Assembly: GCA_018417955.1 (NCBI GenBank)
Contig: JACTVC010000004.1
Coordinates: 496,001-560,000 of the forward strand
Source: Laccaria trichodermophora
Lineage: Eukaryota; Basidiomycota; Agaricomycetes; Agaricales; Hydnangiaceae
Direction: 5' to 3'
DNA length: 64,000 bases
The notes below the pieces were generated by a model. The model had not been told where the DNA came from, ran no database searches, and saw only the letters and a list, made by a program, of their open reading frames with translations. This document shows positions 1-11,458 of this stretch, in pieces (the first letter of the stretch is position 1; each line of letters opens with the position of its first letter). A program made the position numbers and the translations under genes.

Positions 1-2
1 AC

Positions 3-1309
3 CGTATCCGTTCAGCAGCTAGTGCCACGAGCAAGCAAGAAGACCTGATCAATGCGTATGAAGCTGAGGAAGAACGGATTATTAATGTTTTGTCTAGGAA
101 ATTGGAGCAGGTGAGCTACGTTCCTCGTCCTTCTTCCCGTCGTGCTTTCTTTTACCCTCTTTCACCTTCTAGCTAAGAGAGGAGAAAATTGGACTGGAGA
201 ATGCGCTGGAGGCAGAGTCGGAATCGCATGTTAATAGGATGTCTCGTGAGCTTACTGCTCTAAGGCTAGCGCAGCAGCAGAATGGGTCGACGAGCGTGAG
301 TACGTCCCCTGGGTTCCGGACGTTCCTGTCGGGTGGGGACCCTAGTGGGGAAGCGATGCTTGAGGCCATGCGTCGTGAGAATGAACAGCTGAGGAATAGG
401 CTTGTGGATACGGAGAGGGATTATATTCGGATATCGAGGCTTAATGAGATTTATCGGGAGGAGTTGATTGAGCATCGACGACGGGTGAGTTCTATGTTGG
501 AGGGGTGAACACTGATTGGTTTACGCTTTTTGTAGTTGGGCTTGTCGGTGGACAATCTGATAGGACTGCCGTCCCCTGACCCATTCTCGCAGCCTACCCA
601 CCACCGTAGGTCCTCGTTCTCCAACACGTCGTCCCCTTCTACGTCGATATATCACATCCCACACCATATCCCACGTACATCATCATCCCATACGCATGGT
701 GTCCCCATCCCACGTCTACCGGTCTCGCACGCACACAGACAGACGAATAATACATCGGAGAGTAACACGCCGTTATCACACTCCCCGTCCTCCTCCGAAT
801 CGCCGTTCCCGTTCTCTCCCATCGGATCATCAACCAACCCTGCGAGTTTCCTTAGTTCAACGACGAACATTACGACTCCGCCGTCGTCGTTGACTAACGC
901 CAACGTATCTACGACAATGACGTATAACAACCGTGGCCTCTCCTACCCGTCCGTTCCTCCGCCCTCGCTCTCATCCTCTTTTGGCTCTCCGAGTGTATCA
1001 TATCACATGCCACACAGGGACAGGGACCACTCGCTGTCCCCCATCGAGCCGCTGAGCCGACGGAACTCGAATGCGCGGAGGGGGAGCGTTGATCGGTGGG
1101 TTGGGTCTGGCTCTGGGGCTGCTAGTCGAAGGGCGAGTGTGGATCGGGGAGGAGCGAGGGTGGCGGAGACGGGGAGTTTGTTGTCGATTTCGAGGAGTCG
1201 GGCGGGGAGTCATAGTCATGCTTTGGCGGCGCCGGTTGAGGTGGGTGGTGTTGATGATGAACGTGGTGAGGACCATGAGGATGGGAAGGGCGCCGTTGCC
1301 GAGGTGTGA
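3..1309 (+). CDS. CCDC6-like (DUF2046) coiled-coil protein, 5' end outside the window
   Basis: Exons <3..110, 173..484, 536..1309; the introns (111-172, 485-535) are GT-AG and the frame is continuous for 397 residues to a TGA. The first ~140 residues are a charged coiled coil with the repeated pattern SRKLEQLREEKIGLENALE then ESHVNRMSRELTALR, the layout of the CCDC6/H4 (DUF2046) family. The remaining ~255 residues are low-complexity, rich in Ser, Pro, Thr and Arg (RRGSVDR, RRASVDR repeats), probably disordered and possibly phosphorylated. No catalytic motif is visible. Family membership is from the coiled-coil pattern; the cellular role in fungi is not evident from sequence. The start codon lies upstream of position 1. 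Confidence 0.8.
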
Positions 1310-1627
1310 ATCCACCGTGTTTTTTGGGAGTCACTTGATTTGTACAGCTACTTCGTTCAACTTCTCTCGTATGTAGTTCTTCTTGTACATGTAGCTTATC
1401 GTTCACCGTAATTGCCTACTTAGAGTATAATGCGCTCCCGACGTTGGGGCGGTGATGCGCCAAGACCCCAAACGCATGATCCCGCTCGCAGCTGATTGGC
1501 GGGGAGGTCGGTGGTTTCCGGGGTCCTTGCCTCGTGTTGGGCATTGTTCGTGTGACTCGATGTGACGGCGCGCGTACACATATAAAGGGCGCGTCTTGCT
1601 TCCTTTTTTTTTTTCAAGACCCTTGTC
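1310..1627. other. intergenic region with TATA box
   Basis: Contains the 3' UTR of the CCDC6-like gene and the promoter of the Hsp20 gene. No ORF of interest was seen. I found no clear array of nGAAn heat-shock elements by eye. Confidence 0.6.
1581..1588 (+). promoter_or_regulatory. TATA box of the Hsp20 gene
   Basis: TATAAAGG sits 47 bp before the ATG at 1628, followed by a pyrimidine (T10) stretch, a common fungal core promoter layout. Confidence 0.6.
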
Positions 1628-3007
1628 ATGTCGTATCCTTTTGGACAATTTCCAGCTGATAATTATTCAACGCCTTCTACGCCACACGAGCCATATCATC
1701 CACAGTGGGATACTATTGAACGTGAAATGCAGCAACTTGAAGAACAACAACAACAACAGCAGCAACAGCAAGGGGACCTGATACAACAACATTCGCCCAT
1801 TACACAACCTACAACGTATCAGACCATACAGCTTGAAGAACCACCACATATAGTTCCAAGTCAAGCATCACAGCAAGTTCACGACGACACGCCTATTCTC
1901 CTTCATCCAGTCCATCACGCCATGCACAGCCACGATTCTTCCGGAAGGTCAGATCTTCCGCCAGTCGTTGCTTCCGAACGCACGCCCCCGCTCGGCCCTC
2001 ACATTGACATTGACATTGACTCGAAATACTCCTCTAGCAGCAGAAGACCATCGCCCTCTCCAGCCGGCACCTTGGCCACTCGCTCGGTCCGACACCATCA
2101 AGCTCAACAGTTGACCCATCCGTATCGGAGGCCGTCGACGGGCCCGGCGAGCGCGAGGCAGCAGCCGCAGTCTCAGCATTTACCGCCGCGTGAGCATCAT
2201 GTGAGGTTTGCGGCGCAGCATGCGCCGTTGCCGCCTTTGAGTGCTGCTGCTGCTGCTGGTTCGTCGTCTACGAGGCCTTCGCCGCTCGCTCCGTCGCCTG
2301 GTAGTCGGATTACGAGCTTTGGGTCTTCCGTCAGGTGCGTTTCTCCTCTGTCTTGAATGCGACAATGACGATAACGATGACCGACGATAGCTCCCCCGCC
2401 CCGAATAACCCCTCAACACTCATGGCCTCCTCACCCCATTCAACCACCGAAGACAGACCTCCTCCTCGAAGGACGCGGTACCTCATCCGCTCAGACATCC
2501 ACTACGATCCAAGTTCCAAGATACTAACAGCAATGCTTGAGCTTCCCGGCGTGAAAAAGAGTCAAGTGAGGGTGATCCTTTCGACGTGTTATTATAACCG
2601 CGTGAAGCAGGTGACGGTGTATGGGCGTACGAGGCCTGTGTTTCCTGTCATTGGGTTTCCCCCTGAAGAGGGACCAAGTGATTTGACGGTGAGAGAGAGA
2701 AAGTTTGGTGAATTTTCGAGAACGTTTGCTGTGCCGAGTGAAACTAAAGTGCGCTTCTTCTCCCTTTTCCCTCCCCTGTGCATACGCTATCTTCCCTCCC
2801 TCCCTCCCTCTCTCTCTTTATTTCATCGTGAGTTTTTAATTTTGATTCCCTTTTTTTTCCCCCTCTGGTTGCCCCCCTTTCTATCATTATGCGTGTGTTC
2901 AGCGTGAAGACATTGATGCGTCCATGGTGGATGGGATTCTTACTTTGAAGATCCCGTGTGGGATGCCAGCTGAGGCGGACGATGCGCAAGACGTCCCTGT
3001 CCGATGA
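1628..3007 (+). CDS. small heat-shock protein (Hsp20/alpha-crystallin) with long polyQ/disordered N-terminus
   Basis: Exons 1628..2334, 2391..2748, 2903..3007 (389 aa). The alpha-crystallin domain occupies roughly residues 265-380. It starts at YDPSSKILTAMLELPGVKK, runs through RERKFGEFSRTF, and ends with the family signature VDGILTLKIP, which spans the third exon. The first ~255 residues are Gln/Pro/Ser/His-rich, including a run of nine glutamines near residue 40, far longer than the short N-arm of classical sHSPs (~150-200 aa total). sHSPs are ATP-independent holdases that bind unfolding proteins. The 154-nt second intron is long for this window and pyrimidine-rich. No C-terminal IXI motif was seen after the domain; the tail is short and acidic. 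Confidence 0.88.
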
Positions 3008-3653
3008 GAGTTGAGCATATACATAACAAACCAACCACAACGCCATCAAGAACTCAAGCTCAAGACCCGGATTCAAATGTTGTATTTTTTTGAAGATTCG
3101 GGACCGCTCGTGAGGTTCAGGTACCCCTGCAACAACAACGTGAAGATTGAAGACCGCCGCCCCAGTTCCCCGCAATGCAACGCATGTTACATATATTTTT
3201 GGAGATCGAATTCAAGAACCGCCACATCAAGTGCATACCCTGTGCCCTGCCTGCAACGCGCTCAGCCTTCAGGCTTTTTTGTTCAATTGGAACGACTGTA
3301 CAAACTTAGCTCAAGATCGCATCTCAACAACAAACCCGCCGCCCCCTCCCCCTAAAAAAATGTGAATATACCGTGAAAGGTTAGACTGATAACCAGCCCC
3401 ATTCCCTGTTCCTGTTTCTTGTTTGACTTTTTGAAAGTTGTGTTGATTTATCGAGTAACCTATATACATACGTCCCCCCTTTTTTCTATTTCCTCTCTAC
3501 CACATCATCATCGGCATAGTACATAGCATCCCCGACACTCTCAGTACATATACCTCTTGTATCTATCGGGATATCCCACTTGATTTATTTTTATACCAGC
3601 ATAGTACGGTAGCTAGTACAGTAGTGCTAACTTTAGCACGACACGTTCAATGT
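3008..3653. other. 3' flank of the Hsp20 gene, no gene seen
   Basis: AT-rich, pyrimidine-tract sequence with only chance ORFs. It ends at the left terminal repeat of the 3654-5752 element. Confidence 0.5.
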
Positions 3654-3730
3654 TATGGAAACAGTCTTCCGCCAGCTTCAGTTTTCGTAAGCTGATGGTC
3701 AATTTGTAAGCAGTGACCCCAGGAACCCCA
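3654..3730 (+). repeat. left terminal inverted repeat
   Basis: Pairs with 5676-5752 on the opposite strand. Confidence 0.7.
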
Positions 3731-5675
3731 AGCGCTCAAATCAATACAGCCAAATTCAGACCCTGAAAACACCACCGCCAAGTTCGTTCAACAGCAAAAT
3801 ATCACCAAGTCCGACTGCTAGATCACAAAGGTAAGTATAAGAACTTTATTTATCCTATCTAACGGGTAAAAACTTACTAACAAACTCAAAAATGAGTGTT
3901 TTCAAGGTGAACTCTGAAACGGCAAATTGAATTGGCAAGATTTCAAAGGTAGGTTCGTGAATACTCAGACAACAATAAAATCGAAGTCTTACATTAAATA
4001 CGCATTAGAACTTAATGATGAACTGACGCTGAGGACATTCACGGCTAGCCCATGATGTGGCAAAAGCGGGGAAACATTTTCAAGGCGATAACGCACGTAA
4101 ATGACGTTCAAAAGCAGTAAGTAATCACAGCACTCAATTGTACAGCCGCATTCTTACTTATATCCAAAATATACAACATGGGGCCATTTGGCAAAAGATA
4201 ATTGACATCCCCTATGTGTTTAGCGAATGTCGATACGCCGTGGTGATCTATGGAGAGGTGGATGAATCAAATAACAAAGGTGCGTCGAACCTCAGGCTGG
4301 CATTGTCAGATATTCACATGCATAGTCATTCCATCCCACAACATCCACAAAGGATAAGGAAACAGTCTTGAGAGGACTACATCATGCCCAGATGGTGATT
4401 GCCAGAAGTCCATACGTTGCGTTGAAGCAAGGCAGCGTTCAGAGGGCAGCGATGATGCTAAACGAAAGGGGTAACTATTTCTTTGTGCTTAAAGTCTTAA
4501 AACACTAAACGGACCTTTTTAGTTTTGTATTTTGAGAGATTTCGACTGCAACCAATGGTATCCAACATCCGGCGCAGTGGGGGACTCCCATAGCAAGATG
4601 TTCTGGAAGCGGCCTTGGAGGGGTGACGTGGTGGAGTTGACAAGGCATAAGTGGAACAAGAAGGAGCTAAACCATGCGAGTGAGTTAGTATTGCTTCTTT
4701 GACCATCCTGGACACTGACATACCTTTGTATAATCGACTTACCCCCGTTTGGCAGACGGCAGTACATAGTCAAAATCGAAACAGATGTCTACGAGGCCAA
4801 GAACGGCGGTGTGGACAAGGTGAACGTGTGCAGTGGTGAACAATAAACAGATATTCTTACAAATCGCCACCCACCCAACACCCACCCTTCACAATATTGT
4901 CGACAGTGAATTTAGACTGCCGATGCTCGTAACGGCGAATACAATCCAAAGGCTGGTATTCGCCATTCTCTAACATACAACACATTGAACTGTTCGTCTC
5001 GTTCAGGCACGCGCACTTCCGACAACGTTGAATGCCGATAACAAATTATCCAAACACCGCCCAGATGAAAAACGTCAAGGAAACGTCACGCATTAAAGAA
5101 ATGTAATTGAGTGGAATCCGCGTTTTCAGTGTTTTGCAACCGTTGTCATGCGCATTCATGACACCAAGTTTTGTGGTGGTGCTCTGAGACATAGTGGGCA
5201 GGAAGGAGCTGGGTGTGCATCGTAAGCAGTCCTCATCCAGAGTGGGGTGCATACTAGGTTCTTGAAGACCTGGGATATGGTAAGTAAAGTAAGAATGATC
5301 ATGTTGTTGACGAGGTGGGACATCAAGCTTCAGACTGAATGGAAGGAGTGTTGATGTCACTGGGTGTCCGCCAAGTGTCCGCATGTCATGTTTCCCAATC
5401 TGATAGTGCAACACGGGTCCGAAAGCACGACGGTACGTGGTTTAAGATGGCGAGTGACACATTTTATGGATGATGGCACCCACAAAATAAGTACCTCATG
5501 CAAAATTCCTGCTAGTTATCAATACCTTACAGAAATAATGGCTAATAATGGTCTATGTAATTTAGTATGATCTACATACTACATATGATGATCAGAAAAT
5601 GCTCAGCATCCCACTGAACCGGAAAACTACTAAGTACACTCAGGGTCTAATATTTTGACATATTGATGTAGGTGC

Positions 5676-5752
5676 ATGGAGTTTCTGGGGTCACTGCTTA
5701 CAAATCGCATCATCGCTTACGAAAATGAAGCTGGCGGAAGACTGTTTCCATA
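5676..5752 (-). repeat. right terminal inverted repeat
   Basis: Reverse complement of the left repeat at 3654, with small indels in the middle. Confidence 0.7.
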
Positions 5753-5804
5753 CAATGTATATTGGCAACGTACCCGTATACTGTACCCGCTGTCGATGTT
5801 GAAC

Positions 5805-5895
5805 TATTCTGCATCCTGGAGCCTATTGATGAGCAGGGAAAATGAGACGGTCTTTTTGGTAAAGGATCTCATGGACAAGCTGCGGCCGATGACGG
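5805..5895 (+). pseudogene. relic fragment related to the small gene at 48.2-48.7 kb
   Basis: About 80 bp (GCATCCTGGAGCCTATTGAT ... AAATGAGACGGTCTTTTTGG ... CATGGACAAGCTGCGG) match the minus-strand gene at 48220-48703 almost base for base. Small indels break its frame, so it reads as a duplicated, dead piece of that gene immediately right of the TIR element. Confidence 0.75.
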
Positions 5896-6095
5896 TCTTG
5901 TTTCTTGGGGCTCCTCGTCCGATTCGGTCACAGTTTTGCAGAAGTGCCTGCCATTGACACATGGCCCGCAAAGATTTTAAAGTTTGTAATGGTCCTCTTG
6001 TTTCTTGGGGCTCTTCGTCCGATTCGGTTACAGAGTTTGGCACTAGTGCCTAGAAGTGCCTTGTGCCAGTGACGCATGCCCCGCAAAGATTTTGA
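5894..6095 (+). repeat. imperfect tandem duplication of a ~90-100-bp unit
   Basis: Unit 1 (about 5894-5978) and unit 2 (about 5991-6095) both run from CTTGTTTCTTGGGGCTC through CGTCCGATTCGG to CCCGCAAAGATTTT. Unit 2 carries a short insertion. No coding role seen. Confidence 0.8.
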
Positions 6096-6955
6096 GTTGA
6101 TCGGCTTTTTGCCCCGCCACCCGCGTCATCTCCAGGCTCCCCGCTGACTCACTGGCACTGCCCATCCTTGCCGCGAAGCAATCCTTCGGATTACTTGGAC
6201 TTCGGACTCGGACTCGGACTCGGCCTTGCGTAGGGTATTGCTGTTTTCTTGCCAGGTAGCTTGTGGATATCTCCGTTACTACTCGGCTTGAAACCGTTCA
6301 TCGATTAAGCTTTGAACCTAAACAAGTTGAAAGCCTGGACCAACTACAACGAAACTTGGAAGATAAGTTCCTTGCACACCATGTTCACGCACCATCTAAG
6401 GAGACGGAGGCTATTCACCCATCCATCGAGGTTATAACTTATCTATGGGTGCTCAGCCGAACGCCGGTAACACCATGCCGAAGCAGATTAGTGGGATAAT
6501 GGATTCCCCCTGCAGGGTCAACCAATCGAAATGGGCGTTACATCTCGTTTCTATTCTAAGATTTTTTGCTCCCCATGCACGTTTCCCCATTTGTTTCTCT
6601 AGTGGTTCCTCATGCACAAGGGAGTCTTGACCTCCTGACCACCCCCACCCCTCCACCACAATTGACATCATTGAGAAATTGACAGCTCCGTTGACATGCA
6701 TGCGCTAGTCTGTCCCACGAGGTTGTTTGGATCCAAGCTTCAAATTTTCCACATCGCTGCGGTGATACTTTTTGCTCCATCCCCACAACTTCTTCTTCAA
6801 TCTCCTTCCTCTTTCCTTCCTCGACCGGTACGATCTATAGGGTGAGTCGACGGTGGTTCTTTTACTCTCCTTCGCTAAGAAAGGGAGGGTCGTTTTAACT
6901 TTATAAAAAGGTCGTGTGCGCTAAAAATGGCTTTTGTTACTAGGTATGACTCAAG
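6096..6955. other. intergenic region before the channel gene
   Basis: Holds a short hexanucleotide repeat (GGACTC)n near 6205-6225 and chance ORFs. A TATA-like TTATAAAAAG lies at 6901-6910, 55 bp before the channel ATG. Confidence 0.5.
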
Positions 6956-9900
6956 ATGTTGGTGCCAGTGAAAACGATCCAGCAAATGTTCAATGCACAA
7001 GGGGGGGACTCGGAAGGGCAGCTTCGAGAGGACGTCGACGTTGAGAAGAATGCAGGCTTTGACACTCATGTACAGAGCTCATCATCACCCGAAGTGCCCT
7101 CCACAAGCACTAGCACCACGCCTAAACGCAGCCTCTCGCGCATCTTTGAGATGTTTCACGAAGGTGAACGCAATGAAGCCTTTCAAAAACAAGGGTATAT
7201 AGACCCGGGCGACGATTCGGAAGAACCATCGGACATGCGTTCAACAAACAATAGGCTCGGGGCATTTTGTCGGCGAATCCACTCGCTTCCGTGGACCAAC
7301 AGCCTTGGCACGGTGTCGCCGTCCAATCACCACTCCTCAGGCCAAGAAAAAACGCAAACGCCAACGTACCGCATTTTCCCCATCTTTTCTGGCATCGTGG
7401 TCCCCTTCTCCATTCTCCTCTCCATTCCGAGCCTCACTGAGCATTGGTATGTCCGAACGGGGTCCGATGGCAAGCTGATCGAGACCAGGCCGAATCCTCG
7501 CCTGCTGGATGTCGCGATCGCCATTAGCATGACTTGTGCGCTTGTCGCTTGCGCGTGTCTGGTGGCTAGGTTTACCGAGCGAAAAGTAAAATTAATGACG
7601 TTGCTCTGCATAATTTTTCTTACGGTCCATGGTCAGTTCCCATTGATGTGCGCGTTCTGGCCAACTGTTAACGTTATTTTAGACATCTTTAATATCACCG
7701 TTGTGACAATCTTTGGTGTGCAGCATCGTTTCGATGATGGGTTCACCTATGGGCAGGCGTTCTGGATGACTGTTTGCTCCACGATTGCCTCGACTATCAC
7801 AAACGTCACCTTGATGATTGACTATTTTAGAACTCCCGATTTTGATAATAGTGGTATGGACCTACTGCGTATTTTTTTTAAAGTTGCTCACTCAATGCGT
7901 TTTCAGGGAGTGGATTAACTCACAAGCAGCGTTCGTTGGTCATTATAGTCATCGTCCTGCTGTGTTACATCGCCATTGGCGCCCTCATCCTTGCGTTCCT
8001 CCTCAAGCTTTCATTTATCGACGCGCTGTACTTGACCGTCGTTTCAATCGAAACCATTGGTATGCTCTCCCGAAAATTCAAAGTTTCACGCGTCCTCACT
8101 CACGTTGATTAGGATTTGGAGACATACACCCCAACACCCCCATCTCCTATGTGATCGTCTGCACTTACGTCACATTCGGAATTATCAACCTCGCACTTGC
8201 CGTAGCTCTATCACGCGATGCCATTATGGAGGCTGTCTCCGTGAATCTCCAAGCACGCATGCGTGCCATCCGCGTGCGTGATCGCGAGCGACGGATCAAC
8301 CTGCGCTGGAGAAAGGCTGTAAAATGGAGATTGAGAGCTAGAAGGCTGCCGGTATGGGTTGCCGATAAATCGATGGACAGATGGTGGAATATCTTTTGCC
8401 TCAAACGAAAGACAGAAGCAACGTGGAAGTACACGCCTGGCCCACGCCGTAAACGCCTCAACATTGAAGGTCTGACGTTGGCGCAATTGGAAGCTGCTGC
8501 GCTAGAAGCTGGCGCCCCTCTCGTTAACCTCTTGCCTGCCGGCTATAGCCCTAGAGTTGCCGGCGTCGCTTTGGATAGTGGGCAAGAGCCGTTGACGTAT
8601 GTTCGTATTGGCGGTATGATAGCCATGCTTGGGAGGTTCGCTTTGGCTATGGGCCACAGCTCGGGTAGAAATTCGGAGACGCCAGTTTTCAACACGGATG
8701 ACGACGATCAAGACGATTCAGAAGGCGTTGCCAGTGGACGTGGCCACGGTGTACCATTCACGCGCACAACAACCATGGAGCCGGATCTATTTGAGGCCAC
8801 GGTGGAGGCAGAAGAGAAGGCTGCTTTTTATGCCCGTCTATCGTGCGCCTTTGCGCTCTTCCTTCTTTTCTGGATGGCCAGTTTTTTTCATAACGATCGC
8901 TTTAATTTTCCCGACTAAATCGAGTTCTTTTAATCAGGCTGGCTCCGCCATTTTTATGACAACCGAGAGTTGGACTTTTGGACAAGCTGTGTATTTTTGT
9001 ATGATTTTATTTTGCTACTTCTATGACGCATGTTACTGAACGCCTTATCCAGGTTTCGTAGCATTCACCACGCTGGGGTATGGCAAGTACTTTCGCTGAT
9101 CACAACTTTCGACGTTTTTATTGACGCCAAACCAGGCGACTTCTCACCCCGCACACCAGCCGGTCGTTCTATTTTTGTTGTATGGGCGCTTTTGGGAGTA
9201 GGCGCCATGACTATTCTGATATCGAGTAAGTGGATCAACGCACGTTTTTTTCATTCCGGAATGTTAACGTCCCTGAACTTCTTCAGTTGTCTCCGAAGCG
9301 TATTCAAAGCAATATCAGAGTGCTATCCGCGCCGAGGTATATCAGCGGAGGCTAAATGCTTTTGTTGATCGTGATACCGTTCAGCAGCGATTCCTAGACT
9401 CTCGCACGGCGGTAGACCACTCCTTTATTCTGTCCACGGTCAACCGCCGACTTGGAGAGCAGATAACATCCATCTCTACCAACGCAGAAATGTTTACTCC
9501 CCACGAATCGGCTGACATCGACGATCAGAGCCCCCAAGCTGGGCAATCCGTCAGCTTTGAGGAGGTCGAACCTCCTTTACCTCTATCCCTCAACATGGAC
9601 GCCATACACGCGTCCGTTTCCGTCAGGAGTGGTCATGATAGCCATCATCCCAGCCCAATTCGGATACTTCGTTCCGACTTAAGGCGTACGAGATCGCCCA
9701 CTGAAGCGTCAGTCGGGGCACTGGCACATCACATTTTACAGCATGTTCAGCATGTACAGTCATTGCTCGGCGCGGATACCGCGTTAATAAATCCTGATAG
9801 ACTAATTGGAAATGAAGTCAGCTCGGCTGAAGGGGTCAGTTACGTCTTTGCACTGGCTGTGTAATTTATTAATGGAAGTCTTCTCTATTTGTTCAGTGGG

Positions 9901-10042
9901 AATTGCGCATGTCCAGCGTAGAAGGTGAGTTCTCAATATATTATTGTGTTAGTTTTGCTGATCTATAAGATTAGCATCCTTACGGGAGTTGGTTGTTGTT
10001 GCAAAGGAAGCACTGGCAACGAATAATCCGGAATTTGAGTGA
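6956..10042 (+). CDS. TOK-type outward-rectifying K+ channel, copy 1 (two-pore, eight-TM)
   Basis: Ten exons: 6956..7631, 7683..7853, 7907..8059, 8113..8876, 8938..8998, 9053..9082, 9136..9225, 9287..9834, 9897..9924, 9975..10042 (862 aa). Two P-loops with K+ selectivity filters are visible: SIETIGFGDIHP in exons 3-4 and AFTTLGYGDFSP in exons 6-7. Four hydrophobic helices precede TM5-P1-TM6 (residues ~138-363). A long (~210 aa) charged cytosolic loop precedes TM7-P2-TM8, the 4+2+2 layout of fungal TOK1. The channel would move K+ outward across the plasma membrane on depolarisation (family knowledge). Introns 4 and 6 begin with GC instead of GT; both are forced by the filter reading frame and by alignment with copy 2 at 39.0-42.0 kb. 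Start chosen as the first in-frame ATG. Confidence 0.93.
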
Positions 10043-10574
10043 CATCCTTGTGATCTTATCCTTTCTATCTGGAGGACTTGTACTTAAAGGTAGAGGTTTA
10101 CTGTATTTACTCGTTGTTAAAATATATGGAACTAGATGTCTCTTTAGGCTTTTATGGTGCAATGCCAGAAAGTATCTCAGGAAGATGATATTGGGGTAAC
10201 TTCCGCTTATGCTTTACAAAAAGGACTGTTATAAGGTTACAGTAGGAAATACTAATCGGAACAATTAAGCACGACTCTATTCAGGTCAGAAGCCCCGCAA
10301 GGCGGGATCCCGTTCCTCGACCAATGGAGGCGACGTGACAAGGCATAGGGCTCAAACAGTGGAGCGGATAGAATCCCAGCAGTGAGATGCCGTCCATAGC
10401 TTCTTCCGATTTCCTGGAGTAGCCTTGAATACTGAATACTCACGCTGAAGAGGAATTGAATAGTGGCAGCCAGCCAGTAACTGGGGTGTTCGAGTTTTTA
10501 AAAGATATTGGAAGGTTGGCCAGAGAAACAAGTGCGGCCTGGAAACGTATATTGTGAACTCTGAAAAAATGCCT

Positions 10575-10760
10575 GTGGACGGTTTATTGCTAGGGAAAAA
10601 AAACAGAATGATGCCAGAAACCCCTCGCGAGCTTTCACAAAAAAACATCTTGGAAAGAAAAGGTCCTGGACGCATTTATTGCTGGAAAGAAAATTTAAAC
10701 CCCTCGCGAGCTTTCACAAAAAACCTTTTGGAAAGAAAAGGATCTGGGCGCAATGTGCAT
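10575..10760 (+). repeat. two-copy tandem repeat, ~90-bp unit
   Basis: Two successive units share TTTATTGCT..GGAAA, then CCCCTCGCGAGCTTTCACAA, then TTGGAAAGAAAAGG (about 10575-10669 and 10672-10760). Divergence is low, suggesting a recent duplication. No coding role seen. Confidence 0.8.
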
Positions 10761-11447
10761 CGTGACTCCGTGAGGAGCGTAGGCATTCGTGGCCAAAAGG
10801 ATGCATGTTCTTGACTCGATCGCAACTTCTCTGACTATGTAGAATGGAAGCCCCTTCTTCAGGACACGATGCCTACTGGAAGCCAGGGGTATGGCTATAG
10901 TAGCCCGGTAAGCTTTCGGTAATAAGCGTGCCACACCAGACACCCTAGGCCTGGGGGAGTTCATCAGGAATCAGAGTGAGAGTGATTCAGAGGGCACCCC
11001 GACAAAGCAAATCCACCAAATCGTGAGGCCTTCCGAATCTATAAAAACATGATATACGTTGGTGTGTTGCGGGTCGGAATCGATAAGTAGAGCGGCCGAC
11101 GCTCCTCATCATCGGAAAAGGAGCTCCGAGGATCAGTTGTCGGAGAACCGCGAAGATACCGCCGAATATGCGGAAGAACACCTCAAAGGTGAGGACCAGC
11201 TGATTGACAAGGAGTCGGCATTCGAGAGTAATAAGTAACACAGGCCATCCGAGTCGTGCTGCGAGGTAAGGCTCCTGCCAAATTGTAGTGCACATTGGAG
11301 ACGCCTCGCAACATAGAAATGTTTGGACCTCCGGCAATTCTAATAGCACCATAGGGCCTCTTTGAACGTTGACTATACGGAGTCCTAGGGAGTATTTGGA
11401 GCTCAACTTAAGCTGAAGTTGTAGTCACTTTCCAAAGGGTCGTTCGG

Positions 11448-11454
11448 TCACGTG
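11448..11454 (+). promoter_or_regulatory. CACGTG palindrome just before the aspartokinase ATG
   Basis: TCACGTGA lies 5 bp upstream of the ATG. This is the core of the Cbf1 E-box used at sulfur-amino-acid genes in yeast. Aspartokinase feeds Met/Thr synthesis, so the match is suggestive. The position (inside the 5' leader) and single copy make it weak. Confidence 0.3.
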
Positions 11455-11458
11455 AAAA

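Larger units (their letters stand above)
3654..5752. mobile_element. 2.1-kb element with ~75-bp terminal inverted repeats (DNA-transposon-like, probably non-autonomous)
   Basis: The sequence from 3654 (TATGGAAACAGTCTTCCGCC...) reappears as reverse complement ending at 5752 (...GGCGGAAGACTGTTTCCATA). The match runs about 75 bp per side with a few substitutions and indels. Both ends are flanked outward by the hexamer CAATGT (3648-3653 and 5753-5758), a possible target-site duplication. A TA duplication included in the ends is an alternative reading. Inside are only short broken ORFs (for example 4519-4773 and 5046-5414 on the minus strand) with no transposase motif I recognise. The element is therefore likely non-autonomous or decayed. 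Confidence 0.65.
10043..11458. other. intergenic region with a tandem repeat, no gene recognised
   Basis: Minus-strand ORFs of 89-139 codons (for example 10987-11406) show no recognisable family and no splice pattern. The tandem repeat at 10575-10760 lies here. Confidence 0.5.

Noticed and set aside
75..130. A start codon inside the first exon
   Set aside because: The frame is open to the window edge and the coiled-coil family continues further N-terminally, so the gene is treated as 5'-partial.
8871..8918. Channel exon 4 reading through to a stop (FWMASFFHND...)
   Set aside because: This would remove TM7-P2-TM8. The paralogue shows that exon 4 ends at FWM/FWL and that the frame resumes with GSAIFM.
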